Positions 18,201 through 26,480 of a DNA stretch of 64,000 nt are shown here, piece by piece. The stretch is from Prevotella sp. (GTDB lineage: Bacteria; Bacteroidota; Bacteroidia; Bacteroidales; Bacteroidaceae): positions 106,167-170,166 of the forward strand of contig JAEEVW010000003.1 of assembly GCA_016291085.1 (NCBI GenBank), read 5' to 3'. The translations under genes and the position numbers were made by a program. The stretch's first letter is position 1; every line of letters starts with the position of its first letter. The notes below the pieces were generated by a model, which saw only the letters and a list, made by a program, of their open reading frames with translations, had not been told where the DNA came from and made no database searches.

Positions 18201-18526
18201 AGAATCCTAATGCTGCATACGCTCGCCTGTCAATTAAAGATACAGGTCACAACATGCGTGCATCAAGCAACTGGGTAAAGAACGGTAACTTCCTCCGCAT
18301 TTCTAACCTCCAGATTGGCTATACACTGCCTAAGGAGATTGCAAAGAAAGCATATCTGCAGAACGCTCGTGTTTACCTCTCTGTTTCTAACCTGGCTTGT
18401 ATTTCTCCTTACAACAAGTACGGAGATCCCGAAATTGGACAGGGTAGCGTACTTTACACTGGTCTTGACACTGGTCGTTATCCTATGCCTCGAACCTACA
18501 CATTGGGTCTTAACGTAACATTCTAA
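15224..18526 (+). CDS. SusC/RagA-family TonB-dependent outer-membrane transporter
   Basis: An 1100-residue protein. After the signal peptide (LFLFCMLPLSMASAQ) comes a CarboxypepD_reg-like N-terminal extension (VKGTVNDEAGDPIIGATVKVQGT), then the TonB box/plug junction (LNDVVVIGYGTMKKSDISGSVASV), the plug domain with APLYVVDGVQ, and a 22-stranded beta barrel ending in NVTF. It imports oligosaccharides or peptides delivered by the partner SusD-like lipoprotein. There is no N-terminal STN domain, so no dedicated anti-sigma pairing is expected. Codons such as TCT, GGT, GTT and CGT dominate, unlike the TCG/GGC/GTC/CGC of neighbours, a mark of high expression. No glycosidase or regulator is adjacent, so substrate cannot be told. 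Confidence 0.95.
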   Translation: MWNFKKLQKNLGLLFLFCMLPLSMASAQSIVKGTVNDEAGDPIIGATVKVQGTNTGAITDMDGNFSLQAASNATLLVSYVGYMPQTVPVAGKSNLTIVLKEDVTTLNDVVVIGYGTMKKSDISGSVASVNTADMLKRTPTNIAQGLQGAAPGVMVTMQDGAPDANAAVRIRGVATINGNAAPLYVVDGVQVGTNANFLNPTDIESIEILKDASATAIYGAAGANGVVMITTKHGTKGKTNINITANWGLQTAPGNLDVVSLDGYAKTIRQARANDGSDIWNQVWSEQYDGKRKYIDWLDIMTRTSLKQDYNLSASGGNEKTQYSGSVGFLRNDGVVVNTQFQRITARANMKTQVNDFIEFGADVSFVHTDSHGSNNSVGNFGNLSSYRDYAFACPTMDFVTRGDATYDGVPAGTYVSPNVVNPDGTFGEVLNGKDTNDGFWGTTLGNMYAKQMEKAGRNRSNRALASAYLAITPIKGLTWKTQVAYDYTGSSSNDVSGAITRYNIVGGKYINVTQGTSAYVNPGNNNAMSFSVSNSDGQTLDIQNTLTYNWSNDMHDLTVMLGNEVSRWYGQYASAGARDFWSTQNRNVSLTKDPSTLSAGGALNLETRGISYFGRLAYSFMGRYNLTATIRRDGSSNFGSGNRWGTFPSAAASWRISEESFMKDVNWISNLKLRLGWGQTGNSGGATDFAVAGLSTTNVKYSYYQEGQGMGANNPLVFSTGFYSPLVDTNLKWETNEQLNFGLDFGLLNGDLNITLDYFIRTSKDLLLNRQIRPSQGNTAIYTNYGEIENKGLEFGISYNKRLNQDWTINAQLTGSTLKNKVKKMGEPLYNTNSDSSGQGTGDGSNTGAVGAASGYYWGNHSICMEGEAVGSFYGYRCIGIYRTQEDLAKYPHEGGDAAAKLGDYIFEDVNKDGALDEKDMVILGNGFPSFNFGLNLGATWKNFDISLYMYGELGKDIFSYSAMRLSNMFSSDDGTAPRILQEVANNAWSAENPNAAYARLSIKDTGHNMRASSNWVKNGNFLRISNLQIGYTLPKEIAKKAYLQNARVYLSVSNLACISPYNKYGDPEIGQGSVLYTGLDTGRYPMPRTYTLGLNVTF

Positions 18527-18579
18527 TAACGAAAAGAACAAGTAAGGTAATATAATAAATTTTAATTAAGATAACAGAT

Positions 18580-20625
18580 ATGAAAACAAAATATTTCATT
18601 TACGGAACAGCGTTGTGCGGTCTGATGGGGCTTGGACTCACTTCCTGCGATAATGACAAGTTCCTTGATGTGCCTCATGGAAACATTCTTCCTGCAGATG
18701 CAATCTTTGATACAGATGAGGCTGCTATTGCAGCACTGACAGGTTGCTACGATTTGATGCTCCCTAGTCAAACTAAGGACTTTGCGGGTAATGCCGTTCA
18801 CAATGACGATCCCTTCAAGCCTTATGTGTTCACGACTTCTCACCCCACAATGGACTCGCAGGCCTCTGGTTGGGATGCCGCTTTCTGTCGTCAAGGTTGG
18901 AATGCCCAGACCACCGAGTTGCTTTCAGGCTGGCGCCACGCTTATGCAGCCATTTCTCGCTGTAATGAGTATCTTGCCGGTATTGAGACTGCCGAGGCTT
19001 TGACTCCTTCGGTTAAAACACACCTGCAGGGTGAGGCTTTAGCACTTCGTTCTTATCAATATCACTGGTTGGCTACCACCTTCGGACGTGTACCCTGGCT
19101 GGATGCTGGTGAGACCTATGTGAACACCCCTGCTAAGGCTCGCGTGAAGACCCATGAGGAAATGTGGGACAAGATCATTGCTGACTTTGAGAAAGCATCC
19201 AGTTTGCTTGACTGGGAACCCATGAATGGTGAGTACGGACGTTGCACGAAGGGTATGGCTCTGGCTTACTTGGCTGACTCTTATATGTGGAAAGCCTATC
19301 GTACAGGTGATAATTCATATTACAATAATGCCAAGACTGCCCTGAAGGATATTATCAATAATGGTCCATACGAACTGAACCCCTCATTCTCTACGCTGTT
19401 CGATGCTGACGAGGCTTGGGGTAAGGAAGCTATCTGGCAGGCTGTCCTCAACGAGGGCGACCAGTGGGGTGGCTGGGATGGCGCCAAGTGGTCCGAAGCT
19501 CATGGTTGGGTTGGATTCTACTTTGGTGCTCCTGCCAACGGTGCTTGGGGAACCTACGCTTGTTCTTACGAGCTGTATGATGCTTACGAGGATGGTGACA
19601 AGCGTCGTGACGCTTCTCTCGTAACTGCATGTATTCCTGAGTCTGAGCTCGATCGTATCAGCAAGCTCGAGGGTCGTGACATCAAGAGCCATTGGAAGCA
19701 GACCTTCAAGCCTACTGCATGGCTGAACAACGAGGCAAACCTTTACGAAGAGATCAAAGATGCAGATGGCAAAGGTACTGGTACGTATGACCACAGCAAA
19801 CCTAAATATGTTGGTAAGGGTACTGTTGACTTCGAAAACTACAACAATAACACGGTTAAGTACGATCCCGATTGTCCTATCGGCTTCAATCCCTTCGCAC
19901 AGGAGTGGGTTAACTATAACACCTTCCATCGTGAGCCAGGTGACATTCAGCCTACCGTCTATTCTACCAAGCACTGGCGTAATGGCCGTGGTACTCACTG
20001 GGCTGGTGACCAGTGGCTGCCTGACCACATCTACATGAAGCGTCTGGCAAATGTCTATCTGGACTATGCAGAATGCTGCTTCCGCACTAATGATGCTGCC
20101 GAGGGTTGGAAGTATGTGAACATCATCCGTAACCGTGCATTTGGTAACCTCGAGGTTGGCAAGAAGACTGAATTAACCGCTAAGTATAATAATTATTATA
20201 AGTGGTTGAGCACAGTCTATAAGGACAACGGATTTGGCGAATATACCATTTCAGAGGAGTATCCTATCCCCTTCAACGAGGCACCTGTTGCTGTTCCCGA
20301 TGCAGAGACCTACTATGCTAAGCTGAAGGCTGACAAGGGCTTTACTTCTGAAGTATGGAAGGTTGCTGTCAACGAGGAGCGCCGTAAGGAGTTCAATGCT
20401 GAGTGGAGCTTGAAGACTGATATCCAGAAGTCTGGCTATCTGGTTGACCACATGGATCACAACTATCCGAAGGGTTATGGTTATGAAAAGGGTATGGAGC
20501 AGATTTACACCTGGCGTACCTATCGTGACTTCGACTTCGACGAGGGTAAGATGGACATGCCTATCCCACAGGATGAGCTGACAAAGAATCCGCTTTGTGA
20601 CCAGAACGAAGCTTATACCAAGTAG
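18580..20625 (+). CDS. SusD/RagB-family outer-membrane nutrient-binding lipoprotein
   Basis: A 681-residue lipoprotein with a lipobox LTSC (residue 24 region) and the family start DNDKFLDVPHGNILPADAIF, followed by TPR-like helices and the C-terminal RagB/SusD region (MKRLANVYLDYAECCFRTNDAAEGWKYVNIIRNRAF, here seen in full). At 681 residues it is longer than many SusD proteins (500-600), with extra loops around 370-440. It forms the lid of the SusC barrel. It lies 53 bases after susC, shares its codon bias and is followed by a terminator. Confidence 0.94.
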   Translation: MKTKYFIYGTALCGLMGLGLTSCDNDKFLDVPHGNILPADAIFDTDEAAIAALTGCYDLMLPSQTKDFAGNAVHNDDPFKPYVFTTSHPTMDSQASGWDAAFCRQGWNAQTTELLSGWRHAYAAISRCNEYLAGIETAEALTPSVKTHLQGEALALRSYQYHWLATTFGRVPWLDAGETYVNTPAKARVKTHEEMWDKIIADFEKASSLLDWEPMNGEYGRCTKGMALAYLADSYMWKAYRTGDNSYYNNAKTALKDIINNGPYELNPSFSTLFDADEAWGKEAIWQAVLNEGDQWGGWDGAKWSEAHGWVGFYFGAPANGAWGTYACSYELYDAYEDGDKRRDASLVTACIPESELDRISKLEGRDIKSHWKQTFKPTAWLNNEANLYEEIKDADGKGTGTYDHSKPKYVGKGTVDFENYNNNTVKYDPDCPIGFNPFAQEWVNYNTFHREPGDIQPTVYSTKHWRNGRGTHWAGDQWLPDHIYMKRLANVYLDYAECCFRTNDAAEGWKYVNIIRNRAFGNLEVGKKTELTAKYNNYYKWLSTVYKDNGFGEYTISEEYPIPFNEAPVAVPDAETYYAKLKADKGFTSEVWKVAVNEERRKEFNAEWSLKTDIQKSGYLVDHMDHNYPKGYGYEKGMEQIYTWRTYRDFDFDEGKMDMPIPQDELTKNPLCDQNEAYTK

Positions 20626-20662
20626 AATTAATTTGGTATATTTGCAAATAACCTAACAATTT

Positions 20663-20695
20663 AAAGATGCTGCATCGTTATGGTGCAGCATCTTT
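20663..20695 (+). terminator. Terminator of the SusC/SusD operon
   Basis: Arms AAAGATGCTGCA (20663-20674) and TGCAGCATCTTT (20684-20695) form a perfect 12-base stem with a nine-base loop, followed by TTGTTTT. Confidence 0.88.
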
Positions 20696-20736
20696 TGTTT
20701 TCTGTTTGCAGAAATGAAAATAAATCCTAATTTATT

Positions 20737-20766
20737 TTGCATTTCGTTCGGTTTGCACTACCTTTG
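20737..20766 (+). promoter_or_regulatory. Promoter of the DUF6057-lipoprotein-topB operon
   Basis: TTG (20737-20739), a 19-base spacer and TACCTTTG (20759-20766), 20 bases before the DUF6057 start codon. Confidence 0.78.
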
Positions 20767-20786
20767 CACTTGCAAACGGAAAACTC

Positions 20787-22040
20787 ATGAATTTAAAGAA
20801 CAGCATATTCAAGTATTGGGAGCAGATATCGGTGGCTATTCTGGCCATCATGGTGTTCTGTTTCTGGTTTTTCCTTTATCCCTTCATACCAGTGGTTAGA
20901 GAGATGTCGCAGTTGTTCCTTTGGACTTGTGACTACCTGACGGAACGCCTGGTGGTACCAGGAGGAGCGGCCCAATATCTGGGAGAGTGTATCGCCCAGT
21001 TTTTCTTGAATCCTGCCAATGGGGCGCTGACCTATGCCATCCTGTTTGTTGTTGCCCAGCAGCTGTCCTCCAAACTACTCCGACAGTTCTTCCCCACCAT
21101 CAAAAGCAAAGTGCGTTTTCCGCTCTCACTGCTCCCTCCCACCCTGTTTTGGTATGTGGCCACGCTACCTCACATTCCTTTGACACCAACAATAGCTGCA
21201 CTACTCGTAATGACGGCAGGATGTGCGGTCATGAGCATTCAGACAAAGCGGATACGACTCGTCGTACTGTGTCTGGTGATTCCCGTCATGTACTGGCTGA
21301 CAGGTCCGATAGCCGCTCTTCTCGTCCTGTGTGCTGTCCGATGGATACCCCTTACTGCCACCCTGTTCGCTGCTTGCCTGATAGGCAGTTCATACGTAAC
21401 ACCTTATCCACTGGAACAAATCGCTAAAGGTATCGACTACGATTGGAGCGGTGTCAAGGAGATGGGCACCTACGAGGAAATGGAGTGCGACATGCTGATA
21501 CGTCAGCAGGAATGGGATAAGATCCTGCGGAATTTTCCCGCACCCCAATCTCCTGCTGTAAGGAGTGCCGTCCTATTGGCCTCCTATCAAACGGGGCAAA
21601 TCGGTTATCAGGAACTGATGTCCAGACTAGTCGTACCAGTCAGCATGTATGAAAGCGAACCCTCTGTGTTCTGCATGGGCGACATCCACTTCACCGTGTA
21701 TTTGGGCAGTTTATCGTCTGCATTTATCGTCAGCGAGTTGGCTTCCCAGCTCAGCTGGACTGCTATTTCCCAGCGTGCAGCCTTCGAGGCCATGGAGTAT
21801 ATCCCCAACTATAACAAAAGCGGCAGGGCACTGAAGAACCTGACGGAAATATGTATCATTACAGGACAATATGCCTTGGCAGAGAAATATCTTTCCATCT
21901 TGGATAAGACGACTTTCTATCGCCGATGGGTTCGTAAAATGCGCCCCCTGATTGACAATCCCAAGTTGATTGAACAAAATCCTTTCATGAAGAAATCACA
22001 GGAACAGTATCAGCAAACCAAAGACTATTTCTTTATCTGA
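20787..22040 (+). CDS. DUF6057-like polytopic membrane protein
   Basis: A 417-residue protein with about seven membrane segments in the first 220 residues (first: VAILAIMVFCFWFFLYPFI), then a soluble helical region of about 190 residues with TPR-like pairs (SPAVRSAVLLASYQTGQIGYQ, TEICIITGQYALAEKYLSIL). I believe it belongs to the DUF6057 family of Bacteroidetes; the function is not known to me. It lies seven bases before the CxxCH lipoprotein gene, and the pair probably works together in the envelope. Confidence 0.78.
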   Translation: MNLKNSIFKYWEQISVAILAIMVFCFWFFLYPFIPVVREMSQLFLWTCDYLTERLVVPGGAAQYLGECIAQFFLNPANGALTYAILFVVAQQLSSKLLRQFFPTIKSKVRFPLSLLPPTLFWYVATLPHIPLTPTIAALLVMTAGCAVMSIQTKRIRLVVLCLVIPVMYWLTGPIAALLVLCAVRWIPLTATLFAACLIGSSYVTPYPLEQIAKGIDYDWSGVKEMGTYEEMECDMLIRQQEWDKILRNFPAPQSPAVRSAVLLASYQTGQIGYQELMSRLVVPVSMYESEPSVFCMGDIHFTVYLGSLSSAFIVSELASQLSWTAISQRAAFEAMEYIPNYNKSGRALKNLTEICIITGQYALAEKYLSILDKTTFYRRWVRKMRPLIDNPKLIEQNPFMKKSQEQYQQTKDYFFI

Positions 22041-22047
22041 CTGCCGT

Positions 22048-23529
22048 ATGAGACACCAGCTATTACATATCACCCTATTATCCCTGCTCGTCACTATCCT
22101 GACGGGATGCCATACCGCGCCTACCAATGTTAGTGAGAACAACGAGCTGCCTGACATCTATCCGGACTATGTGAACGTCACAATTCCTGTGGGTATCGCA
22201 CCTCTCAATTTCTCGATGGCCGACGATAAGGTCGAGACCATCGATGTCGAGGTGAAAGGCTCGAAGGGCGGTTCGCTGCATGTCAACGGCAACTTTGCCG
22301 ACTTCGATATCGACGAGTGGCACCAACTGTTGCAGACCAACAAGGGTGGAAAACTGACATTAACCGTTTGTGCCGAGAAGGACGGACGTTGGACGCGTTA
22401 TCGCAGTTTTGATATTTTCGTAAGCAGCGAGGCACTCGACGAATGGGGTATCACATACCGCCGCATTCCTCCCAGCTACGAGATATACAGTAAGATGGGA
22501 CTCTACCAGCGAGACCTCGCGACCTTCGACGAGACGGCGCTGATAGAAAACACTCAGATTGCCAATCAATGCATTAATTGCCATACTGCCAATCGCACCA
22601 ACCCGGACCAGTATGTCTATCATGTACGTGGGTCGCATGGTGCCACTGTCGTTCACCGCAACGGACAGGACGAATTGCTGATGGCCAGAAACGATTCACT
22701 GGGAGGCTCGATGGTTTATCCATACTGGCATCCTGGTGGCCGCTACTGCGCCTTCTCCACGAACAAGACATCGCAAATGTTCCACGCTGCAGGCAAAAAG
22801 CGCATCGAGGTCTACGACAGTTCGTCAGACGTCTTCGTCTACGACACAGAGACACATACCATTCTCAAAGATACGCTGACCATGAAACTGCTATGGGCAG
22901 AGAATACGCCAGCCTTCTCGCCTGACGGACGCTGGCTCTACTACACCACCGCTCAGCGCCAGATTTACCCTACCGACTACGACAAAGAGCGTTACAGCCT
23001 CTGCCGCGTCAGTTTCGACGACAGCACTGGTCGGCTGGGAGAACAGGTCGACACACTCATCAATACCGCCACAACAGGCAAGAGCGTTACCTGGCCACGT
23101 CCTTCATACGATGGCCGTTATCTGATGTACACCCAAACAAACTACGGCTACTTCTCCGTCTGGCACCCAGAGGCCGACCTATGGCTACTCGACCTGACAA
23201 CAGGCGAAAAGCGGGCGTTGGACGAAGTAAACAGCGAACAGGCTGAGAGCCTACACAACTGGAGCAGCAACAGCCGCTGGTTCCTCTTCACCAGCCGGCG
23301 CGACGACGGGCTCTACACCCGCATCTATCTCTCAATGATGGACAACAACGGACGAGCCACCAAACCATTCCTGCTTCCACAGCACAATCCTAAAGATTAC
23401 TATTGCAAGCTGCTCTACTCTTACAACACCCCAGACTTTACCGCGCGACGTATTGAGACCAATGCCCGACTGACAGGTCGTCGCATCGAAAGCGATCAAC
23501 GCGTGGCAACGAAATTAAAACGCGAGTAA
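22048..23529 (+). CDS. TolB-like beta-propeller lipoprotein with a CxxCH heme-type motif
   Basis: A 493-residue lipoprotein: signal peptide with lipobox LTGC, an N-terminal beta domain (about 30-140) and a C-terminal WD40-like/PD40 propeller with repeats such as PAFSPDGRWLYYTTA and PRPSYDGRYLMYTQT. Between them is C175-I-N-C178-H179, a c-type heme attachment motif, preceded by a region (TQIANQCINCHTANRTNPDQY) like those of cytochrome-c-type proteins. Whether heme is actually attached depends on a cytochrome c maturation system not visible here. A redox sensor or electron carrier at the membrane is possible. Its start is seven bases after DUF6057 and topB follows four bases after its stop. Confidence 0.82.
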   Translation: MRHQLLHITLLSLLVTILTGCHTAPTNVSENNELPDIYPDYVNVTIPVGIAPLNFSMADDKVETIDVEVKGSKGGSLHVNGNFADFDIDEWHQLLQTNKGGKLTLTVCAEKDGRWTRYRSFDIFVSSEALDEWGITYRRIPPSYEIYSKMGLYQRDLATFDETALIENTQIANQCINCHTANRTNPDQYVYHVRGSHGATVVHRNGQDELLMARNDSLGGSMVYPYWHPGGRYCAFSTNKTSQMFHAAGKKRIEVYDSSSDVFVYDTETHTILKDTLTMKLLWAENTPAFSPDGRWLYYTTAQRQIYPTDYDKERYSLCRVSFDDSTGRLGEQVDTLINTATTGKSVTWPRPSYDGRYLMYTQTNYGYFSVWHPEADLWLLDLTTGEKRALDEVNSEQAESLHNWSSNSRWFLFTSRRDDGLYTRIYLSMMDNNGRATKPFLLPQHNPKDYYCKLLYSYNTPDFTARRIETNARLTGRRIESDQRVATKLKRE

Positions 23530-23533
23530 CAAT

Positions 23534-25462
23534 ATGATAGTATGTATTGCAGAGAAACCCAGCGTGGCGCGCGATATTGCCCGAATCATCGGAGCGACGT
23601 CGAGCCACGACGGATATATGGAAGGCAACGGTTTTCAGGTTACATGGACCTTTGGTCACCTGTGTACGCTGAAGGAGCCCCACGACTACACACCCATGTG
23701 GCGTTCGTGGAGCCTGACGTCGTTGCCCATGATTCCCGAGCGCTTCGGCATTAAGCTCATCGACGACCAAGGCATCAAGAAACAGTTTGCCATCATCGAG
23801 AGCCTTATGCAGAAAGCCGACCGCATCGTCAACTGCGGCGACGCCGGACAGGAGGGTGAACTCATCCAGCGATGGGTCATGCAGAAGGCGGGTGCCAAGT
23901 GTCCCGTCAGTCGCCTGTGGATATCGTCGATGACCGACGAAGCCATCCGCGAGGGCTTTTCTAATCTGAAAGACCAGCAGGACTACCAGCCACTCTATCT
24001 GGCAGGCCTCTCGCGCGCCATCGGTGACTGGCTCTTAGGTATGAATGCCACCCGACTCTATACGCTGAAATACGGACAGAACCGTCAGGTGCTCTCCATC
24101 GGACGTGTGCAGACCCCCACCCTCGCCCTCATCGTCAACCGCCAGAAGGAAATCGACAATTTCAAACCCGAGCCCTACTGGGTACTCGCCACCGTCTATC
24201 GCGATACGACATTTACTGCTGTTGTCAAAGAAGAAGAGGACGAAGAAAAAGAGAATGAAACAGAAGAAGGAAAAGAGAAAAAAGGGCAATCCAAAAGAGG
24301 TTTCACAGACAAAGAAGAAGCAGAAAAAGCTTTAGCTAGCATTGCAGGGAAGCCCTTTACAATAACCAGCATTCAAAAAAAGAACGGAAAAGAGGCTCCT
24401 CCGTCTTTATATGACCTAACGTCATTACAAGTTGATTGCAACAAAAAATATGGATATTCCGCTGAAATGACTCTTAACCTCATTCAGAGTCTATACGAGA
24501 AGAAGTTTACCACATATCCTCGTGTGGACACAACATTTCTTTCCGATGACATTTATCCTAAATGTCCACAGACAATGAATGGATTATTTCAGGTCAAATT
24601 CGGTGGAATTTCCCCATATGCAGAGATCATAAAGCCTTTAGGAGGTAAAGCTTTAACTAAATCAAAGAAAGTGTTCGATTCGTCGAAGGTCACTGACCAC
24701 CACGCCATCATTCCCACCGGCATCATCCCACAAAGCCTAAGCGACGCCGAGCAGAAGGTCTTCGACCTCGTGGCACGACGTTTTATTGCTGTGTTCTATC
24801 CTGACTGCAAATTTGCCCAGACGATTGTCCTAGGAACAGTTGATGACATTGAGTTCAAAGTTACTGGAAAAACCATTTTAGAACCAGGATGGCACATGGT
24901 ATATCCTAAAGAACAAAAAGGAACAGAAGAAGACAGCAAGAAAAAAGAAGAAGAGAAAATTCTCCCTGCATTTGTAAAAGGGGAAAGTGGAGAACATACA
25001 CCTACCTTAACAGAGAAATGGACTGTCGCTCCTAAGCCATATACGGAGGCTACCCTACTCAGAGCAATGGAAACAGCAGGAAGATTCGTTGACAATGAAG
25101 AACTTCGCTATGCCATGAAAGAAAATGGTATCGGACGCCCTTCTACGCGAGCTGCAATTATTGAAACATTATTTAAACGACATTATATCAAGCGTATACG
25201 TACAAGTATCGCTCCGACACCAACAGGAACAGAACTCATAGATCTCATCCATGAAGACCTTTTGAAAAGTGCAGAGCTCACCGGCATCTGGGAGAAGAAG
25301 CTACGCGACATTGAAGCGAAGAAATACGACCCACAGCAGTTCATCAACGAACTCAAACAGCAGGTCACCGACATTGTCCACGACGTCATGAGCGACCCCA
25401 CCAACCGCCGCATCACCGTCATGCCTCCTGAGGAGGGGAAAAAGAGCAAGAAGAAATCATAA
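23534..25462 (+). CDS. topB: DNA topoisomerase III (type IA)
   Basis: A 642-residue topoisomerase. The TOPRIM domain starts MIVCIAEKPSVARDIARIIGA with the acidic triad region NCGDAGQEGELIQRW; the active-site tyrosine is Y328 in TTYPRVDTTFLS; the C-terminal motif ENGIGRPSTRAAIIETL is canonical. It decatenates DNA by single-strand passage. A charged Glu/Lys insertion (about residues 235-265) and a second near 465-480 (EEDSKKKEEEK) are unusual. Base composition is mosaic: AT-rich, differently coded tracts at roughly 24217-24670 and 24790-25265 alternate with the GC-rich style of the rest, suggesting recombination with a foreign allele. There are no zinc-finger cysteines at the C-terminus. Confidence 0.95.
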   Translation: MIVCIAEKPSVARDIARIIGATSSHDGYMEGNGFQVTWTFGHLCTLKEPHDYTPMWRSWSLTSLPMIPERFGIKLIDDQGIKKQFAIIESLMQKADRIVNCGDAGQEGELIQRWVMQKAGAKCPVSRLWISSMTDEAIREGFSNLKDQQDYQPLYLAGLSRAIGDWLLGMNATRLYTLKYGQNRQVLSIGRVQTPTLALIVNRQKEIDNFKPEPYWVLATVYRDTTFTAVVKEEEDEEKENETEEGKEKKGQSKRGFTDKEEAEKALASIAGKPFTITSIQKKNGKEAPPSLYDLTSLQVDCNKKYGYSAEMTLNLIQSLYEKKFTTYPRVDTTFLSDDIYPKCPQTMNGLFQVKFGGISPYAEIIKPLGGKALTKSKKVFDSSKVTDHHAIIPTGIIPQSLSDAEQKVFDLVARRFIAVFYPDCKFAQTIVLGTVDDIEFKVTGKTILEPGWHMVYPKEQKGTEEDSKKKEEEKILPAFVKGESGEHTPTLTEKWTVAPKPYTEATLLRAMETAGRFVDNEELRYAMKENGIGRPSTRAAIIETLFKRHYIKRIRTSIAPTPTGTELIDLIHEDLLKSAELTGIWEKKLRDIEAKKYDPQQFINELKQQVTDIVHDVMSDPTNRRITVMPPEEGKKSKKKS

Positions 25463-25464
25463 AA

Positions 25465-25490
25465 AGGAGCATCCGAATTTGGATGCTCCT
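25465..25490 (+). terminator. Terminator between topB and the amidase gene
   Basis: A perfect ten-base stem, AGGAGCATCC (25465-25474) and GGATGCTCCT (25481-25490), with loop GAATTT. It lies between convergent genes and could serve both strands. Confidence 0.85.
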
Positions 25491-25497
25491 CTCGCAT

Positions 25498-25920
25498 TTA
25501 TCCTGGCTGTAGGTCAGCATATTCATGCGCTACGTTCTCGTAACCGGGGCAGTCCTTTGCAGGATTGAGGTCGCGGTGACCGACAATCAGCGCGCGAGGA
25601 TAGCGCTGGTGCAACTGTTCGAGCAGCGTGCGCATGGCTGCCTTCTGTTCAGCCGTTCGTGTATCGGCGGGTTGTCCGCGGATGTCCAATCCGCCCTCGT
25701 AGCAGACGCCTATCGAGTGGGCGTTGTGGTTCACGCAGTGAGCGCCGACCTGCCATTCCGGACGGCCCAGCTCTATCGTTCCGTCACGACGGATGACGTA
25801 GTGGTAACCGATGCACTTAAACTTTCGGTCCTTATGCCACTCATCTATCTTCTTGGCCGATGACGTCTGGTCGGGCCGTACTGCACTGCAATGAACAATG
25901 ATTAATGTAATCGTTCGCAT
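25498..25920 (-). CDS. N-acetylmuramoyl-L-alanine amidase (amidase_2/PGRP type)
   Basis: A 140-residue single-domain zinc amidase, close to T7 lysozyme in size. Zinc ligands are visible: the histidine in IIVHCSA (residue 10), and H and C in VGHRDLNPAKDCPG near the C-terminus; YHYVIRRDG supplies the catalytic tyrosine. There is no signal peptide, so release would need lysis or another route, as for phage endolysins. In Bacteroidetes genomes such amidases often follow an HU-like gene and a smalltalk gene, exactly as here. It cuts the amide between MurNAc and the stem peptide. Confidence 0.93.
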   Translation of the reverse strand: MRTITLIIVHCSAVRPDQTSSAKKIDEWHKDRKFKCIGYHYVIRRDGTIELGRPEWQVGAHCVNHNAHSIGVCYEGGLDIRGQPADTRTAEQKAAMRTLLEQLHQRYPRALIVGHRDLNPAKDCPGYENVAHEYADLQPG

Positions 25921-25933
25921 TTCATTTTAATTT

Positions 25934-26061
25934 TGAATGTTGAGTTTTGAATGTTGAATGATTCTCGCTTCGCTGCGATGTTTGAATGTAGAATTCTCAA
26001 TTATTCATTGAGCAATCGCTGTAGGCGACCATTCCTCATTCCTCACTCCTCATTCCTCATT
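25934..26061 (-). repeat. Two heptamer arrays between amidase and smalltalk genes
   Basis: Units TGAATGT/TGAGTTT/TGAATGT/TGAATGA occupy 25934-25961 and four CATTCCT-type units plus a partial occupy 26030-26061. The sequence between holds a small hairpin (TCGC-TGTAG-GCGA) and no gene. Confidence 0.8.
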
Positions 26062-26062
26062 T

Positions 26063-26158
26063 TTACATGCAACTGGCTGTGCCCAGTGCGGTCAGCGCCG
26101 CCGTCAGTGCGGCTATCGCTATGCGAATCACCGTCTCCCAAAAATTGTTCTTTTTCAT
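26063..26158 (-). CDS. Smalltalk protein (31 residues)
   Basis: A very short gene: ATG at 26158-26156, TAA at 26065-26063. The peptide begins MKKNNFWETVIRIAI, continues with an alanine/leucine/threonine-rich hydrophobic helix (AALTAALTALGTASC) and ends in CM. This fits the Bacteroidetes 'smalltalk protein' family as I know it: about 30 residues, a KKNxW start, one hydrophobic segment and a conserved cysteine near the end, encoded beside an amidase and an HU-like protein. The terminal GTASC resembles a lipobox, so it may be a tiny lipoprotein or a membrane peptide. Its function is not established; a holin- or spanin-like partner for the amidase is conceivable but is speculation. Confidence 0.85.
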   Translation of the reverse strand: MKKNNFWETVIRIAIAALTAALTALGTASCM

Positions 26159-26203
26159 AAGCTTCAAATGTTCAATTATAGTTCCTATTTTTACAAAAAC
26201 CTT

Positions 26204-26344
26204 AAAAACCCCTTTCTGATAAAGAGACTCTTGTCAGAGTCTTAACGCCATTAGTTGAAATTCTGCTTGTATGCAAGCATCCAGACAGCCTTACAACTAA
26301 TATCGTTATCCCTTTCAGGGACTCTTTCTCAGAAAGGAAAAACC
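26204..26344 (+). repeat. Structured element E1 (multi-branched inverted repeat)
   Basis: The outer arms 26211-26226 and 26322-26337 pair over 16 positions with one mismatch. Inside are: a hairpin AGACTC-TTGTCA-GAGTCT (26225-26242); a long stem TAACG..ATTAGTTG (26243-26257) with CAACTAAT..CGTTA (26294-26308); a hairpin GCTTG-TATG-CAAGC (26265-26278) within it; and TCCCT-TTC-AGGGA (26309-26321). Together they form a cloverleaf-like fold. The ends, AAAAACCCCTTTCTG and TCAGAAAGGAAAAACC, recur in inverse orientation in element E2. Whether it acts as RNA or DNA is unknown. Confidence 0.75.
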
Positions 26345-26480
26345 AAAAAAACATTTTTCATCATGCTTGCCTCGCAGTAATAATTGTTTTTTAGCGTAAG
26401 CGATGTTTTTGCTGTTCCAGCGAACACCGGATGCACCTCGGCAGAATGAAAGCAAACTTTCTTCTGCTCTCGGTTTTCTC

